Assembly (NCBI RefSeq): GCF_004346185.1
Contig: NZ_SMAI01000001.1
Coordinates: 620,001-684,000 of the forward strand
Direction of reading: 5' to 3'
DNA length: 64,000 nucleotides
DNA from: Aquabacter spiritensis
GTDB lineage: Bacteria > Pseudomonadota > Alphaproteobacteria > Rhizobiales > Xanthobacteraceae
The notes below the pieces were generated by a model. That model worked only from the letters and a program-made list of their open reading frames with translations. It searched no databases and was not told the DNA's origin. The position numbers and the translations under genes are program-made. This document shows, piece after piece, positions 36,079 to 45,014 of this stretch (position 1 is its first letter; each line of letters begins with the position of its first letter).

Positions 36079-37464
36079 ATGCCGGTATCTGAACGTGGCC
36101 GCACCGTTGAGGACATGGACGAGACATCCCAGATTGACGAGGCGGCCGCCTATGCGAAGGCATTCGGCATTCCAGACATCGTCGAAGTCCTCTTGCCGGA
36201 CACTTGCGGCATCCTGCGAGGAAAGTGGATTCCCGGCCATTCCATGAGCAAGATCTGGAAGAGCGGGGTGCCGATCCCGCTGTCCATTTTCGGGCTCGAC
36301 GTGTGGGGCTGCGAGGTCGAGGCGACCGGTATCCATATCGAGACCGGCGACAAGGACGGCCTCTGCTGGCCGATCCCGGGAACGCTGAAACCCGTGCCCT
36401 GGTCGCCGCGCCCGGCCGCCCAGGTCCTCATGACGATGCACCTGCCGGACGGCGCGCCGTGGCTTCTCGATCCGCGTCAGCAATTGGCGCGGATCGTCGA
36501 TCGCTTGGCGGCCCGCGGCCTCACTGCCTGCGCCGCCTTCGAGCTGGAATTCTATCTCCTGAAGCCGGGTGCCGAGGGTGCGCCGCCCCAGCCGGTCTTC
36601 TCCACAGAAGGCCAACCGCGGCAGAATATGTATTCCATGACCGACCTCGACGCATTCGCGCCGCTTCTGCACGACATGCGCACGGCGGCGGCGAGCCAGG
36701 GGCTGCCGGCGGACACAGTGATTTCGGAGGCGGCGCCGGGACAGTTCGAGGTCAATCTGTTTCACCGCGACGATGCGCTCGCCGCCGCTGACGACGCCAT
36801 CCTGCTGCGCCGTCTCATCGACGGCGTGGCGCGCCGCCACGGTCTGCGCGCCACCTTCATGGCCAAGCCGCTGCTCGATTTCGCCGGCAACGGCATGCAT
36901 GTGCACGTCAGCATGAAGGATCGGTCGGGCGCCAATATTTTCGGCCAAGAGGGTGGAGAGGGCGAACGCCTGCTGCGCCACGCGGCCGGCGGCCTGCTCG
37001 CCACCATGGCCGATTCCCTTCTGATGTTCGTCCCGAGCTTCAATGGCTATCGCCGGCTGGTTCCGGGCAGCTACGCCCCGACCGGCATCACCTGGGGCTA
37101 CGACAATCGGTCCGTTGCGGTCCGGGTGCCCAACGGGCCGGCGGAGGCGATGCGGCTCGAGCACCGGATCGCCGGCGCCGAAGCCCATCCCCATCTCGTC
37201 CTCGCCGCCATCCTCGCCGGGATGCTGGAGGGGATCGAAGCCGGGATCGAGCCGCCACCCCCCTTGAGCGGCAATGCCTATGACCACGATGCGCCGCGTC
37301 TGTCGCCGGTCATGGCCGAGGCGATCTCCCGCTTCGCCGCCTCGCCCTTCATCGAGCGGACTTTCGGCGCCGAGTATCGTCGCGTCTACGCCGTGATGAA
37401 GCAGGAAGAACTGGCCGCCTTCTCGCGCGCCATCCTGCCGCTGGAATACGACACCTATCTGTGA
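36079..37464 (+). CDS. Glutamine synthetase-like amide ligase (gamma-glutamylputrescine synthetase type)
   Basis: 461 residues (a second ATG at 36115 is possible). Glutamine-synthetase fold with ELEFYLLKPG (ATP/metal site), ISEAAPGQFEVNLFHRDD, FMAKPLLDFAGNGMHVHVSM (metal and substrate site), PNGPAEAMRLEHRIAGAEAHPHL and the RSVAVRVP segment. It lacks the Tyr-adenylylation tail of GlnA and resembles the PuuA/GlnT group, which joins glutamate to putrescine or other amines. The odc gene 16 kb away makes putrescine, but no other Puu gene is in the window. Alternative: a ligase for ethylamine or methylamine. Confidence 0.78.
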   Translation: MPVSERGRTVEDMDETSQIDEAAAYAKAFGIPDIVEVLLPDTCGILRGKWIPGHSMSKIWKSGVPIPLSIFGLDVWGCEVEATGIHIETGDKDGLCWPIPGTLKPVPWSPRPAAQVLMTMHLPDGAPWLLDPRQQLARIVDRLAARGLTACAAFELEFYLLKPGAEGAPPQPVFSTEGQPRQNMYSMTDLDAFAPLLHDMRTAAASQGLPADTVISEAAPGQFEVNLFHRDDALAAADDAILLRRLIDGVARRHGLRATFMAKPLLDFAGNGMHVHVSMKDRSGANIFGQEGGEGERLLRHAAGGLLATMADSLLMFVPSFNGYRRLVPGSYAPTGITWGYDNRSVAVRVPNGPAEAMRLEHRIAGAEAHPHLVLAAILAGMLEGIEAGIEPPPPLSGNAYDHDAPRLSPVMAEAISRFAASPFIERTFGAEYRRVYAVMKQEELAAFSRAILPLEYDTYL

Positions 37465-37467
37465 CGT

Positions 37468-37492
37468 CCGCTGCGGGCACCGCCCGCAGCGG
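37468..37492 (+). terminator. Perfect 11-bp hairpin after the GS-like gene
   Basis: CCGCTGCGGGC-ACC-GCCCGCAGCGG starts three bases after the stop codon. The stem is very stable, but no T-tract follows. Confidence 0.55.
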
Positions 37493-37577
37493 CGCACATG
37501 GCCGAGCAGAGTCTAGTCGCTCGATCGGCGGCCCAACTCCATCTGTGGAGAGCAGGCCATCGGGGGAAGCCGGCTTG

Positions 37578-37604
37578 CCGATCAGGCCGAAACGGCCTGA
37601 TCGG
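37578..37604. terminator. Perfect 12-bp hairpin between GS-like and small minus-strand gene
   Basis: CCGATCAGGCCG-AAA-CGGCCTGATCGG, perfectly symmetric with a 3-base loop, lying eight bases downstream of the stop (37613) of the minus-strand small gene and in the convergent gap after the GS-like gene. AAGCCGGCTT (about 37568-37577) adjoins it. No T-tract. Confidence 0.5.
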
Positions 37605-37612
37605 ACGAGGGT

Positions 37613-37831
37613 TTATCCCACGCCGCCCGATATCTTGACCGCACCTGAGGCGCGCGGCGCCAAGTCCCGCGCCGAGATGCCGCCGCTGGCGCCCGAGGGC
37701 GTCGTTGCGCCGGTCATGCCGCCGCTGGGTCCATGCGCATGCGGTAGAGCGGAGGGCGTATCTCTGGAGGTCGGCTTAGTGTCCACGTCCCGCGTCGGTG
37801 TGGCTGGCTGATGGGTGTGATCTGCGCTCAT
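37613..37831 (-). CDS. Small Thr/Pro/Gly-rich hypothetical protein
   Basis: 72 residues, ATG at 37831 with GGGAGG six bases upstream, a strong start signal. Sequence is low-complexity: MSADHTHQPATPTRDVDTKP then GPSGGMTGATTPSGASGG. No membrane segment, no recognised family, likely disordered. It ends eight bases before a perfect hairpin and is divergent from a 34-residue membrane peptide gene whose start lies 163 bases away. Confidence 0.5.
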   Translation of the reverse strand: MSADHTHQPATPTRDVDTKPTSRDTPSALPHAHGPSGGMTGATTPSGASGGISARDLAPRASGAVKISGGVG

Positions 37832-37994
37832 GTGCGCCTCCCGTTCTTGTTTTCCCCCAGCTCTCCGACATGGGCGTGAGCGGACCGCTTTTCCAGCCCC
37901 GTTTCGGGATACCCGGAGCGGGAGCGTTGCGCTTGAGGCAGATCAAGGTCCAGGCGCGCGGCGCCGGGAAGGATGCGAGAGAAGGAGATCTGCC

Positions 37995-38099
37995 ATGCCT
38001 GTCACCACTGTCGTCGTCCTCACCGCCGTCGTTGCGCTGTTCCTCAGCTTTGCGGGCGTGCTGCTCTGGGTGGACCACTACACCGCGCCGCGTCCGTGA
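37995..38099 (+). CDS. 34-residue single-span membrane peptide
   Basis: ATG at 37995 preceded by AAGGAGAT (about 37983-37990), a strong RBS. The peptide begins MPVTTVVVLTAVVALFLSF, then GVLLWVDHY and a Pro/Arg tail: one transmembrane helix with a short polar end. The reading frame is also open from 37830, but only this start has an RBS. Small membrane proteins of this kind often modulate transporters; no partner can be named. Its stop lies in a hairpin shared with the convergent MFS gene. Confidence 0.6.
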   Translation: MPVTTVVVLTAVVALFLSFAGVLLWVDHYTAPRP

Positions 38100-38114
38100 G
38101 GCGAAAGCGTCTCA
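38097..38114. terminator. Hairpin overlapping both convergent stop codons
   Basis: TGAGGCG-AAAG-CGTCTCA (one G-T pair): the left arm starts with the stop codon of the 34-residue peptide and the right arm ends with the stop codon of the MFS gene. A compact bidirectional 3'-end element; function inferred. Confidence 0.4.
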
Positions 38115-39551
38115 ATTGTCCTCGCCACGCGGATCCGGGAGTGTCGAAGGCTTCGCCTTGCGCCCGGCCATTTCCGCGCCGGCATCCTTTGACAACTGAA
38201 GGAAGCTGAAGATCGATGTGGCGCTGATTGCCGCGACGATCAGAAAAGCTGGCGTAAAGTCCGAAAGGAGCAGGTCCTCCGACCCGCGGAGCCCTCGCAT
38301 GGTCTCCAGGACCATGCCCGCCACCGCCACCCCGAGCGAGATCGAGATCTGCTGTGCCACGCTGACGAAGGAGGTGGCGCGGCTCATGTCGTGCTGATCG
38401 ACATCGGCATAGGCGATGGCATTGAGCGCGGTGAATTCCAAGGAGCGAAAGAAGCCGCCGATCAGCAACACGGTGGTGATGACGAGGTGCGGCGTTTCCG
38501 GCGTGAACGCCGCATTGGCCGCGATGAAGGCCGCAGACAGAAGGCTGTTGAACACGAGGACCCGGCGGAAGCCGAAGCGGCGAATGATCGGCGCCGCCGT
38601 CGCCTTCATCACCATCGCGCCGGCGGACGAAGCGAAGGTAAGCAGCCCGGAGGCCAAGGGCGACAGCCCGAAACTCACCTGGAGCATCAGCGGCAGCAGG
38701 AACGGAATGGCGCCGATGCCGATGCGGAAGATCGAGGCGCCGATAATGCCGACGCGGAACGTGGCGATGCGCAACAGACCGAGGTCAAGAACCGCGTTCG
38801 GCGTCCGTCGCGCATGCGCGATGTAGAAGCCGAACGTAACCGCGCCGATCCCGGTAATGGCTGCCGCGACCCAGAACGGCACCATCTCCTCGCCCATGAC
38901 CGCCAGGCCGAAGACAAGGCCGGACAGGCCGACACCGGACAGGACGAGGCCGTGCAGGTCGAGCGGCGGCACGTCCTCCTCCCGCACATTCTCGATAAAG
39001 CGCGTCGCCAGGATCACCCCCAATATGCCGATCGGCACATTGATGAAGAAGATCAGCCGCCAGTCGAAATAGGTGGTGATGAACCCGCCGATCACCGGGC
39101 CGAGGACCGGGCCGATCAGCGCCGGGACGGTCAGCCAGGCAAGGGCCGAAACCAGTTCCGCCTTGGGAATGGAGCGCAGGATGACGAGGCGCCCGACCGG
39201 CACCATCATTGCGCCGCCCATGCCCTGGATCGCGCGGTAGAGCACGAAGTCCATGAGGCTGGTCGAGAGGCCGCACAGCACCGAGCCGAGGGTAAAGATG
39301 ACGATTGCCGAACGAAACACGGTGCGCGCGCCGTAGCGGTCGGCGGCCCAGCCGGAGGCGGGGATGAACACCGCCAGGCTGAGCAGATAGGACGTCAGCG
39401 CCAGTTTGAGCGAGACCGGATCCTCGTTCAGCGAATCGGCGATGGCCGGCAAGGACGTGGAGATGACGGTGGAATCCACCTGCTCCATGAACAGCGCACA
39501 GGCGACGATGAGCGGGATCAGCACGTGCCGGGGCAGGACGGGGACGGCCAT
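38112..39551 (-). CDS. MFS transporter, DHA2 (EmrB-like) drug:H+ antiporter family
   Basis: 479 residues with about 14 hydrophobic spans, the DHA2 pattern. Motifs: MEQVDSTVISTSLPAIA in TM1 (motif D1 with D-S-T), GWAADRYGARTVF (motif A), YRAIQGMGGAMMVPVGRLVI (motif B/C region), and GPVLGPVIGGF (motif C). Probable inner-membrane exporter of toxic compounds. No adaptor or regulator gene adjacent. The annotated ATG has no good RBS next to it; AAGGAG lies 23 bases upstream (39580-39575). Confidence 0.88.
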   Translation of the reverse strand: MAVPVLPRHVLIPLIVACALFMEQVDSTVISTSLPAIADSLNEDPVSLKLALTSYLLSLAVFIPASGWAADRYGARTVFRSAIVIFTLGSVLCGLSTSLMDFVLYRAIQGMGGAMMVPVGRLVILRSIPKAELVSALAWLTVPALIGPVLGPVIGGFITTYFDWRLIFFINVPIGILGVILATRFIENVREEDVPPLDLHGLVLSGVGLSGLVFGLAVMGEEMVPFWVAAAITGIGAVTFGFYIAHARRTPNAVLDLGLLRIATFRVGIIGASIFRIGIGAIPFLLPLMLQVSFGLSPLASGLLTFASSAGAMVMKATAAPIIRRFGFRRVLVFNSLLSAAFIAANAAFTPETPHLVITTVLLIGGFFRSLEFTALNAIAYADVDQHDMSRATSFVSVAQQISISLGVAVAGMVLETMRGLRGSEDLLLSDFTPAFLIVAAISATSIFSFLQLSKDAGAEMAGRKAKPSTLPDPRGEDN

Positions 39552-39762
39552 GGGGGGTCCAGGTTTGATATGTGCTCCTTAGCATAGGTACGAGGTAAAG
39601 AAATGGGATGCCGCGGCCTCGACCCATTCTGCGACATCACGCGGCGCGTGGACTTCCCCGGCGCCGACGCCGGCAGGTGCACCGCGCGCTTGTTCCCAGC
39701 CGAAAAATCCCCGACCTTGCACGCGGGCCGGTGGATGACCGGCGCGACGAGACGGCCTTTCG

Positions 39763-41802
39763 ATGGATTTTTATTCCCTCTACAGCCACGGCTTCCTCCG
39801 CGTCGCCGCGTGCGTGCCAAAGGCGCGGGTGGCTGATCCTGCCTTTGCGGCGCAGGAGACGATCAGCCTCGCCGAAGCGGGGGACGCATCAGGCACGGCC
39901 GTCATGCTGTTCCCGGAACTCGGCCTGTCCTCCTATGCGATCGACGATCTGCTGTTCCAGGATGCACTTCTGGACGCCGTCGAAGCCGCGATCGCACGCA
40001 TCGCCGAGGCGTCCCGCACGCTTCACCCCGTTCTCGTCGTGGGGGCCCCCCTGCGCCGCGACGGACAGCTCTACAATGCCGGGGTCGTCATCCATGCCGG
40101 CGAGATCGTCGGCGCCGTGCCGAAAACCTATCTGCCGAATTACCGGGAATTCTACGAGCACCGCCATTTCACCTCGGGCGCGGGCGCGACGGGCATGATC
40201 GCGGTGGCCGGGCGGACCGTGCCGTTCGGCACCGATCTCCTGTTTCGCGCCGCGGGCTCGGCGCCGGTGACCTTCCATGTCGAGGTGTGCGAGGACGTCT
40301 GGGCGCCGCTGCCGCCCTCGACCCGCGCCGCGCTCAACGGCGCTGAATTGCTGCTGAACCTCTCCGCCAGCAACATCACCATCGGCAAGGCCGACACCCG
40401 CCGGCTATTGTGCGCCAGCCATTCCGCGCGCGCGATCGCGGCCTATGCCTATTCCGCCGCCGGCCCCGGCGAATCCACCACGGACCTCGCCTGGGACGGC
40501 CATGCGGCCGTCTTCGAATATGGCGATCTGCTCGCCGAGACGCAGCGCTTCCCGACCGGATCCGTCATGGCCAGTGCGGACGTCGATCTCGGCCGGCTTC
40601 GCCAGGAGCGCATGCGCATCAACAGCTTCGGCGATTGCCGGCGCGAGGAGGCGGGGCGCGGACCCGCCTTCCGCACCGTGACGCTCCGGCTCGATGCTCC
40701 GGGACGGACCGTGCCACTCGCCCGCAATGTCGCCCGCTATCCCTTCGTCCCCGCGGATCCGTCCCGCCTGCGCGAGGATTGCTACGAGGCCTACAACATC
40801 CAGGTCCAGGGGCTTGCCAAGCGCCTCGTCGCCTCCGGCGCGCAGCGCGCGGTGATCGGCGTTTCGGGCGGACTCGATTCGACACAGGCGCTGATCGTCG
40901 CGGCGCGGGCGATGGACTTCATCGGCCGCGACCGGAGCGCGGTGCTGGCCTATACCCTGCCGGGCTTCGCCACGTCGGACGCGACCAAGGCGAATGCCTG
41001 GGCCTTGATGCGCGGGCTCGGCGTCACTGCGGAAGAGATCGACATTCGTCCGGCGGCGCGCCAGATGCTCGCCGATCTCGGCCATCCCTTCGCCGAAGGA
41101 GCGCCGGTCTACGACGTGACCTTCGAGAATGTGCAGGCCGGCCTGCGGACCGATTATCTGTTCCGCCTCGCCAACCACCATAACGGCCTCGTGGTCGGCA
41201 CCGGCGACCTTTCGGAATTGGGGCTCGGCTGGTGCACCTACGGCGTCGGCGACCACATGTCCCACTACAACGTCAACGCTTCCGTCCCGAAGACGCTGAT
41301 CCAGCATCTGATCCGCTTCGCCGCCGCGTCGGGGGACGTGAGCGCGGAAACCGTCGCGGTGCTCCACGCCATCCTCGCGACTGAAATTTCCCCCGAACTG
41401 GTGCCGGCCGGCGATGGGCGCGAAATCCAGTCCACCCAGCAGATCGTCGGCCCCTACGCGCTGCAGGATTTCAATTTGTTCTACCTGACGCGCTACGGCT
41501 ACCGGCCCTCCAAGATCGCCTTCCTCTCGCACGCCGCCTGGTCGGACGCCGCACGCGGATCCTGGCCGGTCGACCTCCCGGACGGCGACAAGCGGGCCTT
41601 CGATCTCCGGGAGATCCGGCACTGGCTCGAAGTCTTCCTCAAGCGCTTTTTCGCCAGCCAGTTCAAGCGTTCGACGTTGCCCAACGGACCCAAGATCACG
41701 TCCGGCGGCTCGCTCTCCCCGCGCGGCGACTGGCGTGCGCCCTCGGACGGCGATGCCAAGGTCTGGCTGGAGGAACTCGCCGCGAACGTACCGGAGGTGT
41801 AA
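39763..41802 (+). CDS. nadE: Glutamine-dependent NAD(+) synthetase
   Basis: 679 residues, the two-domain form. The N-terminal nitrilase-type glutaminase (about 1-300) has the triad E52 ([11 protein letters not shown]), K121 (PKTYLPNY) and C176 (VEVCEDVW). The C-terminal synthetase has the PP-loop [15 protein letters not shown]-like [15 protein letters not shown] (about residue 366) and [27 protein letters not shown]. Converts deamido-NAD to NAD using glutamine nitrogen. The 3' part of pncB, of the same NAD pathway, is at the other end of the window. The next gene starts 61 bases downstream. Confidence 0.96.
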   Translation: MDFYSLYSHGFLRVAACVPKARVADPAFAAQETISLAEAGDASGTAVMLFPELGLSSYAIDDLLFQDALLDAVEAAIARIAEASRTLHPVLVVGAPLRRDGQLYNAGVVIHAGEIVGAVPKTYLPNYREFYEHRHFTSGAGATGMIAVAGRTVPFGTDLLFRAAGSAPVTFHVEVCEDVWAPLPPSTRAALNGAELLLNLSASNITIGKADTRRLLCASHSARAIAAYAYSAAGPGESTTDLAWDGHAAVFEYGDLLAETQRFPTGSVMASADVDLGRLRQERMRINSFGDCRREEAGRGPAFRTVTLRLDAPGRTVPLARNVARYPFVPADPSRLREDCYEAYNIQVQGLAKRLVASGAQRAVIGVSGGLDSTQALIVAARAMDFIGRDRSAVLAYTLPGFATSDATKANAWALMRGLGVTAEEIDIRPAARQMLADLGHPFAEGAPVYDVTFENVQAGLRTDYLFRLANHHNGLVVGTGDLSELGLGWCTYGVGDHMSHYNVNASVPKTLIQHLIRFAAASGDVSAETVAVLHAILATEISPELVPAGDGREIQSTQQIVGPYALQDFNLFYLTRYGYRPSKIAFLSHAAWSDAARGSWPVDLPDGDKRAFDLREIRHWLEVFLKRFFASQFKRSTLPNGPKITSGGSLSPRGDWRAPSDGDAKVWLEELAANVPEV

Positions 41803-41863
41803 GGCTTCCGGGACGGCTCGAAGTCGACGTTCGGGCGCGCCGCGGCGGGCGGTAAGGGCGGGC

Positions 41864-43609
41864 ATGATCGATCTTTTGAAGGGCTGCACCGGCTTCGCCG
41901 TGGCCTTGGCGCGCTATTCCGGCCGCAGGGGCATGCTAGCGGCCGCTCTGGTCGGGTTGGGCACGTTGCTCGAAGGCATCGGCATCGCCCTCCTCGTGCC
42001 GCTCCTCGCCACCGTGTTCGGAACCGGTTCAGATGCGAGCCTTCTTACGGCCTGGTTCGATGCGCGCGTGCCCGGTCTGCCACCCGCACAGCGGCTGGCG
42101 ATCCTGGTGACCCTGTTCGGCGCCCTGATGGTGGTGCGCACCTTGATCCTGTGGCAGCGTGACCTCCATCTCGCCGCGCTCCAGACCGGCTTCATCGCGG
42201 CGCAGCGGACCGAAACGGCGGGGCTTTTGGCGCGCGCGCGGTGGGAGACTCTGGCGCGGCTCGGCCATGGCCGGGTCGCCCATCTCATGGGGGCGGATAT
42301 GCAGCGCTGCGGCGCCGGCGCGCATTTCATCCTGCAAAGCGGGGCAGCGGCGGTGCTCCTCATTGGTCAGGCGATGATCGCCTGTGCGCTGTCCCCGTCC
42401 CTGACCGCTTTTGCGCTGGGCCTGATGGCTGCCGGGGCGCTCGGCCTGACGCACTTCCTGCGCCGTTCGCATCATGCCGGCCGAGCAGTGGTCGGCGCGA
42501 ACGCCCAGATGATGGAAGAGGTCAGCCGCTTTCTCTCAGGCATGAAGCTGGCGATGAGCCAGAACCTGGAGGCCAGCTTCGTCGCCGCCTTCACGCGCGA
42601 ACAGGCGGCCGGCGCGGCGCAGCAGATCGCCTTCATGCGACAGCAATCCCTCATGCGCGGCCTCTGGACTCTGCTCGGCACCCTGGTCGCGCTCGCCACG
42701 GTGCTGGTCGGCTTTCTCTGGCTCGGCGTATCGGGCCCGATCCTCCTGGCGCTCTTGCTGGTGCTGAGCCGGATCAGCGGCCCGGCATCGCAAATCCAGC
42801 TCGGCCTGCAGCAGATCGCTTATGTCCTTCCGGCCTGGGAGGAGATGCGGCGGTTGCAGCGCGAACTGGCGGCGGCCAGCCGGACCCCGCCGGATACGGT
42901 CGGCGGCCCGCCGCTGCACGGCGCTCTGGTGCTGGAGGGCGTGACGTTCCGTCATGGCGCGGGGCAAGCCGGCCTGAGCGGCATCGCACTGCGCCTCGCT
43001 CCTGGCGAGATGGTGGGCGTGTTCGGGGCCTCGGGCGCAGGCAAGACCACTTTGGCCGATCTGCTGTCCGGCCTGGTCAGCCCGCAATCGGGCCGGATCA
43101 CGGTCGGCGGCATCGCGCTGACGCAGCAGAACGCGGCCCGCTGGCGCGATCGGGTGGCCTATGTCGCCCAGGATGCGGTCCTGTTCAACGATACCGTGCA
43201 AGCCAATCTGCTATGGGCCAATCCCCATGCCGACGCGCAGGCCATGTCCCGTGCGCTGGCCATTTCCGGCGCCGACGCCCTCGTCGCGCGGCTGCCGGAC
43301 GGGCTCGACAGCGTCGTCGGCGAGAAGGGCGCGCTGATATCCGGCGGTGAGCGCCAGCGGCTCGCTCTAGCTCGGGCCCTCTTGCGGGATCCCGACCTTT
43401 TGATCCTCGACGAGGCGACCAGCGCCATCGATGTGGTCGGTGAACAGGCCGTGCTCTGCCGGCTGCGGGCGCTGACGCCGCGGCCCGCCATCGTCATCGT
43501 GGCGCACCGCACCGAGAGCCTCGCCGCGTGCGACCGGCTGATCGAAATCGTCGACGGTCGCCTCGTTTCGGACCGTCCGCGCGGCGGCGCGGGGGACGGG
43601 CCGACATGA
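41864..43609 (+). CDS. ABC exporter with fused membrane and ATPase domains
   Basis: 581 residues from the ATG at 41864; the frame is open upstream inside nadE. The N-terminal ABC-membrane domain (about residues 20-310) has paired hydrophobic helices including LLEGIGIALLVPLLATVFG. The ATPase has Walker A FGASGAGKTTLADLL (about 387-401), Q-loop AYVAQDAVLF, signature LISGGERQRLALARALL (about 489-505), Walker B LLILDEATSAID and an H-loop IVAHRTE. No peptidase C39 domain at the N-terminus. Its stop overlaps the start of a PF14907-type nucleotidyltransferase (ATGA). Such pairs occur in lasso-peptide and polysaccharide gene clusters. Substrate unknown. Confidence 0.85.
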   Translation: MIDLLKGCTGFAVALARYSGRRGMLAAALVGLGTLLEGIGIALLVPLLATVFGTGSDASLLTAWFDARVPGLPPAQRLAILVTLFGALMVVRTLILWQRDLHLAALQTGFIAAQRTETAGLLARARWETLARLGHGRVAHLMGADMQRCGAGAHFILQSGAAAVLLIGQAMIACALSPSLTAFALGLMAAGALGLTHFLRRSHHAGRAVVGANAQMMEEVSRFLSGMKLAMSQNLEASFVAAFTREQAAGAAQQIAFMRQQSLMRGLWTLLGTLVALATVLVGFLWLGVSGPILLALLLVLSRISGPASQIQLGLQQIAYVLPAWEEMRRLQRELAAASRTPPDTVGGPPLHGALVLEGVTFRHGAGQAGLSGIALRLAPGEMVGVFGASGAGKTTLADLLSGLVSPQSGRITVGGIALTQQNAARWRDRVAYVAQDAVLFNDTVQANLLWANPHADAQAMSRALAISGADALVARLPDGLDSVVGEKGALISGGERQRLALARALLRDPDLLILDEATSAIDVVGEQAVLCRLRALTPRPAIVIVAHRTESLAACDRLIEIVDGRLVSDRPRGGAGDGPT

Positions 43610-44805
43610 TTCCGCCGTTCAGCCGCGAATTCGCGCTGCTCGCCGCCTGCTGCCGCTGGCCGGCCGCCCAGGAGCGGGTGGCCGCGATACGCGCCGCCGC
43701 GGAGCCACCGATCGATTGGCCGGCCTTCGAGCATCTGGTGCGGCGCCATCGCGTGACGGTCCTGGCGCGCGACGGTCTCGGCCGAGCGGGCATCGCCGTG
43801 CCACCGGACACCGAAGCGCGCCTCGTCCACTCCGCCAAGGTCCAGGCGCACCGTGCCCTCGCAATGGCGGCCGAGACGCTGCGCCTGCAACGTAGATTCG
43901 ATGCTGCAGGCCTTCCGGTCTTGGTCGTGAAAGGCGTGACGCTGGCCGTCCTGGCCTATGGCGAGATCGCCATGAAACAGGCCTGGGACATCGATCTGCT
44001 TACGACACCGGACTGTGTCGCCGCCGCGCTCGATCTGTTGCGCGCGGACGGCTACCGGGGGGCGCCCGATCAAGCGCCGCGGAACGCGCGGGAGCGCGAC
44101 CTCATGACCGCGTTGCACATGGAGCTGGAGCTGACCCATCCGGCGTCCGGCATTACGGTCGAACTGCACTGGCGGCTGACGGCGAATCCGCTCCTGCTGC
44201 CCGGGCTCGGCGCAGCCTCCCCGTTCCAGACGGTCGCGATCGGTGGAGGCGCGGTGCGCACCCTCGCCGACGGCCCGCTGTTCGCCTATCTCTGTGTGCA
44301 CGGCGCACGCCATGGCTGGAGCCGCCTGAAATGGCTCGCCGACCTCAACGCCCTCCTGTCCCGCTTGGGCGTGGATGCGGCGTCGCTGCGGGCTGAAGCA
44401 CGTACTTTGGGCGCAGGACGCACGGCCGATATCGGGCTGATTCTGAGCCACGACATCCTCGGCACGCCGCTTCCGCGGGATCTGATCGCGGCGCTGCGCG
44501 CCGACCGCGCGGTTGGCCTGCTCGCCAATTCCGCCGTCCGCTGCCTCCTTCATGACGGAGCCGAGCCCGGACGAGCCTTCCCGGTCATGGCGCGCAGCAT
44601 GCTCTCGCATTTCTTTTTGAAGGAGGGCGCCGCCTATGCCTTTCGGGAAATGTCCCTCAAATGGGCCTCGCCGAGCGACCGCCGCGCCTTGCCGCTGCCG
44701 CCGCGCTTCAGCTTTCTCTACCATATCATCCGAATTCCGAGCTGGTGCCTGCGCCATGGCTGGCGCCAGGTCCGTCGCGTGCTGCCGAGCCGGCGGGGGC
44801 GATAG
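43606..44805 (+). CDS. Nucleotidyltransferase family protein (NTP_transf_5-like)
   Basis: 399 residues; ATG overlaps the ABC transporter stop, so the two are co-translated. Seen: VLVVKGVTLAVLAYGEIAMKQ, then AWDIDLLTTPD (D-x-D metal site, about residues 125-132) and ITVELHWRLTANP, the layout of uncharacterised nucleotidyltransferases found beside RiPP and polysaccharide exporters. The C-terminal third is basic (SWCLRHGWRQVRRVLPSRRGR). No lasso-cyclase, leader peptidase or precursor-peptide gene was found nearby, so the pathway remains open. Confidence 0.72.
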   Translation: MIPPFSREFALLAACCRWPAAQERVAAIRAAAEPPIDWPAFEHLVRRHRVTVLARDGLGRAGIAVPPDTEARLVHSAKVQAHRALAMAAETLRLQRRFDAAGLPVLVVKGVTLAVLAYGEIAMKQAWDIDLLTTPDCVAAALDLLRADGYRGAPDQAPRNARERDLMTALHMELELTHPASGITVELHWRLTANPLLLPGLGAASPFQTVAIGGGAVRTLADGPLFAYLCVHGARHGWSRLKWLADLNALLSRLGVDAASLRAEARTLGAGRTADIGLILSHDILGTPLPRDLIAALRADRAVGLLANSAVRCLLHDGAEPGRAFPVMARSMLSHFFLKEGAAYAFREMSLKWASPSDRRALPLPPRFSFLYHIIRIPSWCLRHGWRQVRRVLPSRRGR

Positions 44806-45014
44806 ACCCTGATCCGATCAAATCGAAAGGAAGCGCTCGGCAAGTGGGGCGCGAACCTATGCCCGCCTCGCCTTCGCTGCATGTCCCGACGCTGATCCAT
44901 ACACCGCCTCCGGCCATCCGCAGACTGGCGCGCGCCGGTAATTAGGCACTCCCTGAACCAAATCTAAGCATCGCGCTCATGTTGCGTTCATCTTCGACAA
45001 GGTATGCAGAACTC
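44806..45014. other. Gene-free stretch before the sRNA candidate
   Basis: No convincing gene. A 28-residue frame (44859-44945, MPASPSLHVPTLIHTPPPAI...) has only a weak RBS. A possible -35/-10 pair TTGCGT (44982-44987) and TATGCA (45003-45008) has a short 15-base spacer. The segment is less GC-rich than the coding DNA around it. Confidence 0.35.

Noticed and set aside
35956-37497. 513-codon open frame antisense to the GS-like gene
   Set aside because: High-GC shadow: His/Gly/Arg-rich translation without family motifs; the sense strand has clear catalytic motifs.
40405-41889. 494-codon frame antisense to nadE
   Set aside because: Shadow; NadE catalytic triad and PP-loop are on the sense strand.
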